Part shown: piece after piece, positions 1 through 12,400 of the stretch
How positions within the stretch are numbered: the stretch's first letter is position 1
Layout of the letters: each line of letters begins with the position of its first letter
NCBI GenBank assembly: GCA_914767715.1
Contig: OU612072.1
Span: 1,366,001-1,430,000 of the forward strand
Reading direction: 5' to 3'
DNA: 64,000 bases
Origin: Membranipora membranacea
Taxonomy: Eukaryota; Bryozoa; Gymnolaemata; Cheilostomatida; Membraniporidae
Made by a program: the position numbers and the translations under genes
The notes under the pieces: generated by a model
What the model saw: only the letters and a program-made list of their open reading frames with translations
What the model was told of the DNA's origin: nothing
The model's database searches: none

Positions 1-2408
1 AACGAAAAGATTTTCAACGGGGTGGTTTTTAATGGTTCCAAGTGCCCACCAGGTATTGACCACGGACACAAGTTATCACCTGGGTTTGGTTCTCTATTTA
101 TGTTGTCCAGTAACAGAGCCTGGATGTTACTCCCCCGGAGACCTTCGGTTATATTTTGGAATGAATGTCTGAGGGTGTTACATGAGAGATCTAGTTTGTG
201 CAGGGAGGCTGAGAAGGTTTGGAGGAACTCGAGGTCTACTCTGGATGTGTTGCAGCTTCTTGCTGAGAGATGTGAGATTGGTAGAGAAACGAGTGGGAGA
301 AAGTCAAGACTGTTCAGTGAAGGTATATTACACCCGTCACCTCCTAAAACAGATGATACAGTCAGTACTCTAACTGCGATTAATCATAGTAATAAACAAG
401 ATATGAGAACAGAGTATATACTATTAATAATAATATATTATGTTATGATTATAGTCACCCCAATAGACAGTTTTCTGAGCTCTGATTTAGGCCTCAATTC
501 GGAGTTGTCCTCTCTCCAGTTTGGTACTTTTAACCCACGCTGCATAGGAAAAACGCGCTGAAAAGAGGGCTATCTTGATAACCGCTTATAAATGATAAAA
601 ATTATTTTTTATTCAGAATCTGCAGCATTTAAAACTAATATGGACATAGTTTGGGAAATAATTTTAGTATTTGGATAGTCAATTATAGCACTTTCTGCCT
701 GTTTTGCAGACAATTTGGCAGAATTTTTCATGAGTATCATCACTAAAATTAAGATTGATCAACATTCAAGCCTCCAATGATTTGGAAACCCTGTCACACA
801 GGGTTTTCAATGGTTCAGACTCATTTTTTCCTAACATATGCGGTTTTCAAGATACCCTCTTTCAGCAGGTTTTTCCTATGCGGCGTGGGTTAAAAGTACC
901 AAACTGGAGAGAGGACAACTCCGAATTGAGGCATAAATGAGAGCTCAGAAAACTGTCTTTACTAAAGCGTCCAATGATGCAATTTGCTGAAGTCACAGAA
1001 GAGGCAAGGTCATTGAATACAAGGAGAATGATATTATCTCCTGTAAATTCCGCGGTAAAGTGAGATTGAAAGATTATTGTTGGTGATATGTGCTATAGAT
1101 CGTATATAAATGTGGGAAACATTATGACGTCATAAAACTGAAAGAAACAACACATTGGGATGTAAATATGACATATTATCCTCATTAATAATATCAGTAG
1201 TTTGTTCTAATATGTTCTATATATGACATACCTAGCCTGGGCAGGCTGTCGGGGATGTGTGTCCCCCTACCCACCCCTGACAGCCTGCCCAGGCTATGAC
1301 ATACCTAGGCTGAGAAGTCGAAGCTGAGTGAAAGTTGTGAACACTTTACTTATCACAGGTGTACCAGTGATGAACAGCCGTACTAGTGTTCGGTTCAGTG
1401 GTGATAACACGCTATAGTCAAACCCTACAGCAGGTGCTCCAGATTGTTTAAACCTGTCAAAACAACATTATTCAATACTATTAGAAATCCCTAGTCAAAC
1501 ATTTTTTTTATACACAAGGTCTTTAATCATCAACTGGCTACTTTCTTTTCAAAGACGCAGGGATGGCCACACACAGTAGACCTGCTGTATATATTGTAAA
1601 GGGCTCGCCCATAGAGTAATTATATTAACTCTATGGGCTCGGCAGTGCCAAATCAGAAAAAGGTTCCTGCACCAAAAAAAATCGAATTCAATCAGTTATT
1701 ATATAGAAAATAATTTGTTAAGTTGTGAAGAGTTAAGACTGACCTAAGTGTTTGTAGATTGTGCAGACCGATGAATGCTTCCTTGTCTACAGTCATGTTT
1801 GATAGGATGAGTCCGTCGTTCAGCTCGATATTCAGATCGGTGAGCTTGTGTAGACCGAGAAACCCAGAGCTACCTAGTCTGCTTATCACATTCCGAGACA
1901 GATCTAACTCGCTCAAGTTCTCAAATTTTGAGAGATCAGGTACTACAGACAGCTTATTAGCACTGATATTGAGAATCTGAAGTTTACTCGTGTCTACATG
2001 CGCTGGCAGGCTGAATGTAGTTAGGCCGTAGCCGGTGCAATCCAGAGTTATACTGCCTTCTGCAGGTAGACATTGGCCAGCTTTGTCATCTGGTTCAATA
2101 GCCTGCGCACAATGTTTGGAAATGTAGCAGACCTGTTAAGGACAAATTTTTTTTTTATCACAAATGAAGCTATAGTTTTGACAAATGGTGTCAGACTGAA
2201 GTAATATTTTGAAATCATCTACAAAATAAAATTTTTAAACTCACCGAGATAATCTGAATATACTTAGACTACAATATCCCTACTCTGAAATAGTATTGTG
2301 TCTATAATTACAATAATTTTACTGTTTGCAGTGATAGTATTGTGTTCAGACAGGTTGATTTTTGTGACTTACTGTGATGAGGAGAAGATAAGCCCTCCTG
2401 GCCATCAT
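1..2408 (-). CDS. Extracellular leucine-rich-repeat receptor, 5' part (partial at left edge)
   Basis: Three exons are seen on the minus strand. Exon 1 is 2408-2373 and encodes MMARRAYLLLIT, the start of a signal peptide. Exon 2 is 2132-1744, beginning VCYISKHCAQ after a phase-0 intron. Exon 3 runs from about 309 to the window edge. Exon 2 has an N-terminal cysteine-containing cap, then leucine-rich repeats such as LQILNISANKLSVVP and LSELDLSRNVISRLG. Exon 3 continues with SLHKLDLSCNTLRHSF and IQALLLDNI. A phase-2 intron between L-x-x-L units is usual for LRR genes, and exon 2 ends in phase 2; the acceptor at 310/309 restores that frame, while the stronger-looking acceptor at 344/343 does not. 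The pattern fits a secreted or membrane LRR receptor, possibly Toll-like, but no transmembrane or TIR part is in the window. An extra exon between 310 and 1743 cannot be excluded. Confidence 0.72.
460..965. repeat. Inverted repeat pair inside the LRR gene intron
   Basis: The stretch 460-570 (containing aattcggagttgtcc and ccagtttggtac) recurs as its reverse complement at about 870-965 (gtaccaaactgg, ggacaactccgaatt). The arms are about 100 bp with roughly 300 bp between them. This looks like a non-autonomous foldback DNA element or two opposed copies of one MITE. Its gagttg/caactc core resembles the palindromes at 10686-10800 and 27466-27592. Confidence 0.6.
1222..1308. mobile_element. Short hairpin insert with 14-bp flanking direct repeat
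   Basis: A 59-bp palindromic sequence at 1236-1294, with termini cctgggcaggctgtc and gacagcctgcccagg, lies between two identical copies of tatgacatacctag (1222-1235 and 1295-1308). The direct repeats look like a target-site duplication. Fourteen bases is long for a cut-and-paste element, so a local tandem duplication around a hairpin is the alternative. Confidence 0.5.
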
Positions 2409-3283
2409 CGTGACCTTCTTGTCTCGAACGACAGTGTTGAACTGTTCTCTTCCCTAAGACGTCACTATTCATAAGCTAATATAAATCCTAAGATAATGAG
2501 GATGTCAGAGAAGGCTCCAGACTTATATACTCGGAGCTTACTCATGTATGCATAGGTTACTCGTGTAACGCAGATTACTGGCTGACAGAGATTTACTTCC
2601 TTGTAATGTAAGGGGACAAACTTACTTTCGCCCTGGGCAGCAGATTAGATCTGAAATGTGACACTTCACAGATCTTAATAAGATAGTGCTTTATATAAAA
2701 ATTACTTCTCGGTAAGAATGATGATGTGAATGTGATACTTTTTTCTATTTCACATATTATAAAAGATTGATCTAGGAAAGGAAGTATCAAACTATCCACA
2801 TTTAAATGACGAAACTCTTTTGAAGCCAGCGAGCAGTAGTCGGACTCTTTCATCATTCTGCTCAACAGAAAGACTTTTGGCCAGATAATTAGTTGCTCAA
2901 ATCTGAAGATTATGGGGATAAAAACTTTTTTTTGTAATATAGTAAATAGAATTTTGCTTTCAATAGGGCTGTAACTTTATCCTTTCTAAGATTCTAGTTG
3001 GTGTTGGTTTATTTTCATTTCTCTATCAAACCAAGTTTTGATACATTGAAATGTTTACCAATTAGTCAGCTGAAGGACACAATGCAGTGATTTTACTAAC
3101 ATCGAGTACCTCACACCGTTGTCATGCTGTTCAAAAAACTTGTATGGAAACTGTCCACAAAGCTTTCCAATGATTTGTCTTTATGATGCCAATAACTTCA
3201 AGTGCCACATTATTTCAGAAAAAATTAATTTCACTTTTCCTCTGTCACTTTTGCTAGACCATACTTAAGTGATGGAACCATGA

Positions 3284-3535
3284 TCAGCTTCTCGGCCTAT
3301 TGGCTAAGATCAAAGTGTCATGGCAAATGGCTGATTAGTGCCTGTTTCAGTTTTTGGCAGCTAGCTGCACACCCACGATGAGGAGGTCCACCATGGCCTC
3401 ACCTCTAGGATGCATTCTAGTTTTCTAGGATGTATCACACTCTCAGTACGAAGACTCCGGGCGACTTGCGTCCCTCTTTAGGGGCAGCCCACCCTCTGTT
3501 TTGTCATAAACAGGGACTTTATCATGAATTCATCT
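3284..3535 (+). pseudogene. U2 snRNA-derived repeat (U2 pseudogene or U2-headed SINE)
   Basis: Bases 3287-3317 (cttctcggcct, ttggctaagatcaa, agtgt) closely match the 5' stem-loop I region of metazoan U2 snRNA. The similarity stops before the branch-point-recognition segment, where GTAGTA is expected and is absent. The following 200 bp are unrelated to U2 and include gaggaggtccaccatgg and a small hairpin. A head derived from a small RNA joined to a foreign body is the architecture of a SINE. It is not a functional U2 gene. The right boundary is approximate. Confidence 0.55.
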
Positions 3536-3601
3536 GTCTATGGGATCAAACTTTAAATCAACACTAGTGTCAGCAATACTGTAGAGCACAAAAATCACTA
3601 C

Positions 3602-3714
3602 TCACCACTCATGAGGACCTGTGGTATGCAAACATAACATAAAAATAATAGGTGGGGAGACGAGAGAGCTGAGAGAACTCTCCTGTCCACCCTGTCCACC
3701 CGGCGGGATGGCAG
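3602..3714 (-). CDS. Candidate terminal exon of the ataxin-3 gene (weak)
   Basis: After the ubiquitin-interacting exon of ataxin-3 the frame is phase 1. An acceptor ending ggctgggtag at 3715 would open 3714-3602 in the matching phase. It reads AAIPPGGQGGQESSLSSLVS, then a short hydrophobic stretch, then HTTGPHEW and a stop. The frame agreement is real, but the polypyrimidine tract is poor and no family similarity is visible, so this is only a suggestion for where the gene could end. Confidence 0.2.
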
Positions 3715-6416
3715 CTACCCAGCCGTATGGATTGTGGGGATAGACAGTAGCTTTGAAAACCCATAACCAGGTGATCACTCTACTATGCACAAACTATCTC
3801 ACCATATTTCCACACACCATATTTTTACTTCACATATATCTGGTCAAATATTGATACTGTAACCAAGAACAAAAAAGTTGTTTTTCCGAAGCTCCTATCA
3901 TTGTAGAGGTCAGATTGAGCGGCTGATCCGTTATATTATTTTATTTGAGAGCATTGACAAAGTCACATTACCCATATCGTTACATCAGTTACTTAGCTGT
4001 TCAATGGGGTCAGGTGTGGGTTGTCTTATGAAATGTTTGAGGACTTATTCTCGGTATTCACGACTTTATTAATCAATGCTCCGGCTCAAGTCTTTAGTAA
4101 TTTGTGGTCTCCGGTTCAACATATCTGTGATAAAGTATGAGCCAACATGCCTGTATTATGAGTTGCTTGCACTCTCAAACTCGAAGCCCACCAGTAGAAT
4201 GAGAGCGATCCCAAAAACAGGCATATTGGATCAGACTCGATATTTTGTGTTTACCTACATGACGCTAATGATTTTGACAAAATTTCATCAATAGTATATG
4301 TAAGGAGTAAGAGTTGGATTTTTGTTATAATATGTTGGTCTTGCATTTAAAGTGCGAGTACACACTCAGAATGGTTATTATGGTTTTTGCAACAAGTGAA
4401 ATACCTATTCCCAAAGTGCTTAGTAATTATATAATAACATATTGTATAACAACAATCCTTCCTAAAGCTGATCTGAAAATATTAAACAAATCCATCAATT
4501 ATTATTATTGTTAGTACCCAAATCAATTTGAAACAATTAAGATGTTTCTAGCACAATTCCAATGTTTCTCTGTAAATAACATAACAGAGGAAATAAATGA
4601 AGTCAACATGACAAGAAAAAATTTAAAGGAAGAAAGACCGCATCATCTCAGGAAAGAACAGGAACTTACGGCTAAAATGAAACAGCACCAAAACATTCAA
4701 ACAATTATTTGTCACACATGCAAGTGACATATCATATCGCTAGTTATACAACAATATATCAAGGAAACACACAAATCATATAATCATGCTATCGGTATTC
4801 TCCGTATACACATTTTACTCCTGCTACTATTGTGTACTGCACACAAAGTTAATGTGACGGATTTACTTTTTGGTATCAAAATACTTAGCTATCCAAGTAC
4901 AGATCTTGGTTTTATGCGATCGATACATTGATCATATAGCTGTAGCACATTTAACCTCCGTATTCACATCACTGATAGTTGGTATGTTCTTAATCTCATG
5001 TATATATATAGTCAGATGAGTCAGCATGTGAGGAGTGAGGGGAGAAGTGAGCGCACGTCAGGTACGGTGATCAGGTCAGCGGGGGTCAAACCTCTTAAGT
5101 CTCTTCTCTCTGAGCTGTTCTGGTGTTAGCTCTACAGGTGCTGACTCTGCTGACTCTGCTGCTGAAGGTGATCCTGGAATATGTAGAGAGGATTAAAAGT
5201 ATTCAGCTCTCTAAACATCTGGTGAATCACTGGCTGGCTAACCTGCATCTTAAAAGTTTCATGACTTTTGATGAAAATTATCCCAGCAAAAGTTGTGAAA
5301 GACCATAAATAAATACTAAATATGTATACATAAGTATTCATACGTTTATCGGTCAGAGAAACACAAAATGTCGTTTCCCAGTCCAGTTTGTCACATTTAT
5401 CTCGTTTATATTTTTGTGAGTTTCTTATAATTTGAAATTGTTTTTAAACTTGTAATGAGAAGAGTGAGGTCACCCCTATTGAATGTGTCTGATGTTGTGA
5501 CAATCACTGCTGACTACTCCATATGTCTAACCCTCATATTGTGATGTTATTTGCAAGCATCGTCCAATCAAACTTTGTAAAAAACTCTTACGTCTCTAAT
5601 ATAATAATGATACAATGAGTTGAGGAAGTCGACAAAAATCTCTTTGTTCCCAAAATAAATAATGAACTAACAGCCACCAAGTCATTATGACCTCAATGAA
5701 TGTTTTGATATTATAGGAATCTTTTGTAGACTACTGTGTGACAGACTGTATTGTGCTTCATCAATATAGAGCAGCACTGAACACCTGGACTGACTACAAA
5801 ATTTGACACCACTGACCCGTATTTATTGAAAAAAGAATTCATTACGACATGAGTAATCATTTGAAATACGCAGGACATAATTGAACCCATACAACTCACT
5901 CACTCAATATTAAAAAAACCCTGGCTTCTTTTTGATCAGTGCGGACATATTGTGTACTGATAACATCACTGCATTGTACCTACACTGAAAGTTTCAATTG
6001 GGTAAAAACTCCTCACAAGATGCACTTATAAGGGTTATGTGGTGGCCTTCAAGGTGTTTGACTTTTATGGAAATTTAGACGTGAGCCCGCACCTCTTTTC
6101 TTAGAGACTTTAGATTTAGAGTCGGATGATATCAGTTCATCTTAGGCATTCCGTCATGTGTTTGAGGAGCAAATATTTGGTCAAACTGCCAAGTATAAAA
6201 AGTCCCACCTCCCTTCAGCTTAAGGCCAACTCTTTGTTTCAAATCATTTTGAAATCATGCTTAGTTAATACCTAGCTAGTATCACCATCCAGTCTCTTAT
6301 CAACTACCAGAACAGAGACAGTAAAAATACATGATTTTTTAAAATCTCTCCTTGATGATATGGTGATATAAGTGAAATATGATTGACGTCATTTGATTCA
6401 CAGAGCTGAACCTTAC

Positions 6417-9400
6417 CTGCAGTCAGCTGGTTGTGACGTTGAGCTGATTGGTTACTCGCTGCCAGACTGAGCGCTATCGCTGCCTGAAGCTCTTCATCTT
6501 CATCTACAGCTAACTGATTATCTGAGATAGCTGACTGGTGACCTCTGACTCCGGCAGCCTGAAGTTGTCTCCCATCTCCGGTTGTATCTTCTGGATAACA
6601 CAATATAATAACAGAGTTAGAGTCTACCCAAATACCAATGAATATTATGATCAGGCAGTTACTTATGATAAAGTTCTGTCAGATTTGCATGGTAAAAAAA
6701 TTCAATGCTGATAAAACTTTATCATAAGTAACTGCCTGACTATAACATGCATTGGTCTTTTGGGTAGATTTTAACCCAAGGAGTAACCTGTTAATCTATA
6801 TACAGATAACGCAATGTCATCAATATCAACCTGTCGCCGAGCAGGCTAATAGATTCAGTTTGATCTGAATTCCAGGTTGTCTAAATTCTACGGATGATCT
6901 GCCGACTAGGAATGGGGCAACTCCGAATACATGCAAATTGAAATAATTATACTTGATCAAGCAGGCTTACAGCTGTTTGTAGCCTCAGCTCACGCTGCAA
7001 ACTTAAATCACACAAAGTGCAAGACACCCTATCAGACTTGGAATTTTATGCACTATAGTGTCTAAACAAAAACAGTGAGCCAAACCAGTCAAGTCGATTG
7101 GTGACTAGACACACTTCACTGTAGCATAAAGATAGTTTCTTTTGCAGTTCATCAACCCTGAAGCTGCAATACAGGAAGCTGGTTTTTGTGACAGTGTATT
7201 CAATCAAACTCATTAACAGCTTACAAGCTTAGACAGATTCGAGGAGGACAGGTCTTTAATAAATGGGAGGCTTAGCAATTGGGAGGGAGGGGGGCAGCCG
7301 TCATATTGCAGTGGCAAAACATCACAATTAAATCAAAGATCACAAATCAAAATCGATATCTCAGTGAAAGGGAGGGTTTCCGTAGTCTTCAAAAAAATAA
7401 CAACAGACCCTGCAGCAGAGCTCTCATCCAATCACTATCAGCAGAGCTCTCATCCAATCACTAACAGCAGAGCTCTCATCCAATCACTAACAGCAGAGCT
7501 CTCATCCAATCACTAACAGCAGCGCTCTCATCCAATCACTAACAGCAGAGCTCTCATCCAATCACTAACAGCAGAGCTCTCATCCAATCACTAATCACAT
7601 CAACATTTCGAAAACAAGATAAAAAATATTGTCATATCAGGATGAGTTACTGATCTGATAATGGAATGCCAGATAACCTGGAGTCTGTCGGAGTCCGAGG
7701 AGTTATACCTATCGCCTCAAACTTCACTGATCAGCTTAGAACATACCAGAAAAGGAGGAAGCAACTCCAATACAGGCAAGTGTACCAATCATGTCTAGGC
7801 TTGGCAATTTGTACTAAAATTCATTTTTATCAGAATATAACCTGTCTGTGGGACATTTTGTGCTTAGTGTTTGCAGTGCGGGTTATAAATGTCTTTTGAT
7901 TTTTTGGTTTATATGAATAGTTAATCTTGTATGAGCCTGGGGTGTGTGGCGCAGCCGACCAACTATGCTTGTCATGTCAGACTACACCAGTAACAAGTCG
8001 CATGTCAGACTACACCAGTAACAAGTCGCACACATACCATGTCAGACTACACCAGTAACAAGTCGCACACATACCATGTCAGACTACACCAGTAACAAGT
8101 CGCACACATACCATGTCAGACTACACCAGTAACAAGTCGCACACATACCATGTCAGACTACACCAGTAACAAGTCGCACACATACCATGTCAGACTACAC
8201 CAGTAACAAGTCGCACACATACCATGTCAGACTACACCAGTAACAAGTCGCACACATACCATGTCAGACTACACCAGTAACAAGTCGCACACATACCATG
8301 TCAGACTACACCAGTAACAAGTCGCACACATACCATGTCAGACTACACCAGTAACAAGTCGCACACATACCATGTCAGACTACACCAGTAACAAGTCGCA
8401 CACATACCATGTCAGACTACACCAGTAACAAGTCGCACACATACCATGTCAGACTACACCAGTAACAAGTCGCACACATACCATGTCAGACTACACCAGT
8501 AACAAGTCGCACACATACCATGTCAGACTACACCAGTAACAAGTCGCACACATACAATGTCAGACTACACCAGTAACAAGTCGCACACATACCATGTCAG
8601 ACTACACCAGTAACAAGTCGCACACATACCATGTCAGACTACACCAGTAACAAGTCGCACACATACCATGTCAGACTACACCAGTAACAAGTCGCACACA
8701 TACCATGTCAGACTACACCAGTAACAAGTCGCACACATACCATGTCAGACTACACCAGTAACAAGTGGCACACATACCATGACAGACTACACCAGTAACA
8801 AGTCGCACACATACCATGTCAGACTACACCAGTAACAAGTCGCACACATACCATGTCAGACTACACCAGTAACAAGTCGCACACATACAATGTCAGACTA
8901 CACCAGTAACAAGTCGCACACATACCATGTCAGACTACACCAGTAACAAGTCGCACACATACCATGTCAGACTACACCAGTAACAAGTGGCACACATACC
9001 ATGTCAGACTACACCAGTAACAAGTGGCACACATACCATGTCAGACTACACCAGTAACAAGTCGCACACATACCATGTCAGACTACACCAGTAACAAGTC
9101 GCACACATACCATGTCAGACTACACCAGTAACAAGTCGCACACATACCATGTCAGACTACACCAGTAACAAGTCGCACACATACCATGTCAGACTACACC
9201 AGTAACAATTCGCACACATACCATGTCAGACTATACCAGTAACAAGTCGCACACATACCATGTCAGACTACACCAGTAACAAGTCGCACACATACCATGT
9301 CAGACTACACCAGTAACAAGTCGCACACATACCATGTCAGACTACACCAGTAACAAGTCGCACACATACCATGTCAGACTACACCAGTAACAAGTCGCAC

Positions 9401-12400
9401 ACATACCATGTCAGACTACACCAGTAACAAGTCGCACACATACCATGTCAGACTACACCAGTAACAAGTCGCACACATACCATGTCAGACTACACCAGTA
9501 ACAAGTCGCACACATACAATGTCAGACTACACCAGTAACAAGTCGCACACATACCATGTCAGACTACACCAGTAACAAGTCGCACACATACCATGTCAGA
9601 CTACACCAGTAACAAGTCGCACACATACAATGTCAGACTACACCAGTAACAAGTCGCACACATACCATGTCAGACTACACCAGTAACAAGTCGCACACAT
9701 ACCATGTCAGACTACACCAGTAACAAGTCGCACACATACAATGTCAGACTACACCAGTAACAAGTCGCACACATACAATGTCAGACTACACCAGTAACAA
9801 GTCGCACACATACCATGTCAGACTACACCAGTAACAAGTCGCACACATACCATGTCAGACTACACCAGTAACAAGTCGCACACATACAATGTCAGACTAC
9901 ACCAGTAACAAGTCGCACACATACCATGTCAGACTACACCAGTAACAAGTCGCACACATACCATGTCAGACTACACCAGTAACAAGTCGCACACATACCA
10001 TGTCAGACTACACCAGTAACAAGTCGCACACATACAATGTCAGACTACACCAGTAACAAGTCGCACACATACCATGTCAGACTACACCAGTAACAAGTCG
10101 CACACATACCATGTCAGACTACACCAGTAACAAGTCGCACACATACCATGTCAGACTACACCAGTAACAAGTCGCACACATACCATGTCTACCCTAGAGA
10201 AGTGAAGCATTCGTAAGAAGAAGAGTGCCCCATTCCTTACATGCTCTTAATAGCATTTAGACACCCTCACTGCTTTATATAGGCTCCAACCTCAGCTAGC
10301 CAATATTTAGTGCTAGCTAACATTAAGTCATCCCAAAACTAATTAAAATTAACCCAAGCTAATTTTTACTCCTCTAGTGTAACTGTTACACACTTTACTC
10401 TCTGTATCACTTCATACATACCGTTAGGTTCTTCAGTAGTTATTAGATCAGGTTTTATAGGCTGAGTTATCTGTATAAACTGTAACATCTGGTTAGCTTC
10501 ACATTCCGGTAAACTGCCACGCACCAAAAAGTTAGTGTATCCTGTCAGTACAAAGAGAGAACACTATAAGTCGTACAATAATAATACTAATGTGTGCAGA
10601 AATCATCTGAGAATGTTCTGTCTGACCCCCAACGAAATTATGTAGACAAATTTGTTGCTAGGTATCAGACCGCTTACCCCCTAGATAGATCAAGTTTAAT
10701 CCAGTTTGCTTGCATTCCGACTGTTCCCCTTCTACTGGTCACACTCGAGGGGAGCAACTCCGAATGTAGTCAAAAGGACCAAACTAGGTCTACTCCCTAC
10801 CCTACTGGGTCACAGAGTTACTTCTTGACTGCACATAACCGCTGGGGTTCAATTTACGGGGATTGTCCGTAAAATAACTATAGGCAACACATTCATCACT
10901 GAATATAGCATGAATTGAACATACGGGAGAAAAACAGATTTATGATATATGTGGATAAGGAAACTGGCGCCTGCAGATACATCACTGTGATCTCACAAGT
11001 AATCACTTATACTTTTTATAGATAATATCAGAGCTACATAACTTCACACCGGAGATGAGTTTAGTACTTACCTTTTAAGGTCAGCTGAGTTAGTTACTTA
11101 CCTTCTAATGAGAGCTGAGTTAGGTACATAGACAAGTGTAGATCTGATATGAGCTCAGGGAAGGTGAGTAATGAGTTGAGATTAAACCACTGCTGACCAA
11201 GTTTACGTATAGTTATCCAGTGTGCCTGATAATTACATATAAACGCCACACACTGTCTACAAAACATGACACTCATCTGTCAGTGTCTCCTAAGATGAGG
11301 ATATCAGCATTCAGTAGACATTCTGACGCAGGGGAGCAGGTGTACCTTATAGGAGATGACTGCCTGCGTTATATACATACATCTACTACCCAAATATGAA
11401 ATGTCTATGTAATGGATTGAGAAGAATGGTCTGCAATCATGTTTGATTGTAGACTCGAAACAGCGCTTGACTCATGGTTTCTAGCAGAAGACCTGTGTGT
11501 TGTGCAGTGGTATGCCCACCATTGTATGTTGTATCTGCAGACTGACCAGATTGGACTGCTGGCTGCTGTCAGTCATTATTGATTTTTTTGTCCGTCTTTC
11601 AATTGAGTATAGTTAATTCGATAAATTGGTGATTTAATGATTTAATGACAGACAGAAGAAAGGAATATGTTCTATTATTTGAGTTATTACCCCCATATTG
11701 GTAGGAGGGTAAGAAGCCCAATCATGGGTGATAAGCTGCACTTACTCTGGATGAGATTTAGCTTGCCTAGCCCCAGTATCATCGCTCTCTAGGTTTATCA
11801 AACTAAGACTGAATGACTCTAAGGCTTTGACTATCACTTGGATAGAAAACATTCCGCTATCGTCCATATTCTCTGAGGGTTGCTAAAATATAATATAAAA
11901 TATAAGGGTATGACTGGCTGGTATGACTGGCTGGTATGACTGGCTGGTATGACTGGCTGGTATGACTGGCTGGTATGACTGGCTGGTATGACTGGCTGGT
12001 ATGACTGGCTGGTATGACTGGCTGGTATGACTGGCTGGTATGACTGGCTGGTATGACTGGCTGGTATGACTGGCTGGTATGACTGGCTGGTATGACTGGC
12101 TGCTTTAGGTTCACAGAAACGGCGTTAATGTAGAATCAGCCGCTTCACAAATTAGGACTGAATTTCACTACTATAATAACCCTGGTTTTAATTTCTCACA
12201 GATTTATGCCACGCTGTCTATAGAGTAATTTTCTGGGCCATGTGATACATTTAAAAAAGCAAACAAGTGATATGTATACAGATAATTTTTTAACATTTAG
12301 AAGCATTCAAAACACGAGCTACAATGCCTACTACCCACTACACAGCTGGTGACAAAACAAAAATTGTTTTCTATCAGTAGTTAATATACGCTAGAGGAGT

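Noticed and set aside
2593-2865. 90-codon minus-strand frame between the LRR and ataxin-3 genes
   Set aside because: No domain, no splice partners and no codon pattern; treated as chance.
7973-10198. Regular 37-bp repeats resembling a CRISPR array
   Set aside because: There are no unique spacers; the whole unit repeats head to tail, in an animal gene intron.
11857-12114. Minus-strand frame of 85 codons (SQSYQPVIPASHT repeats)
   Set aside because: It is a translation of the 13-bp minisatellite.
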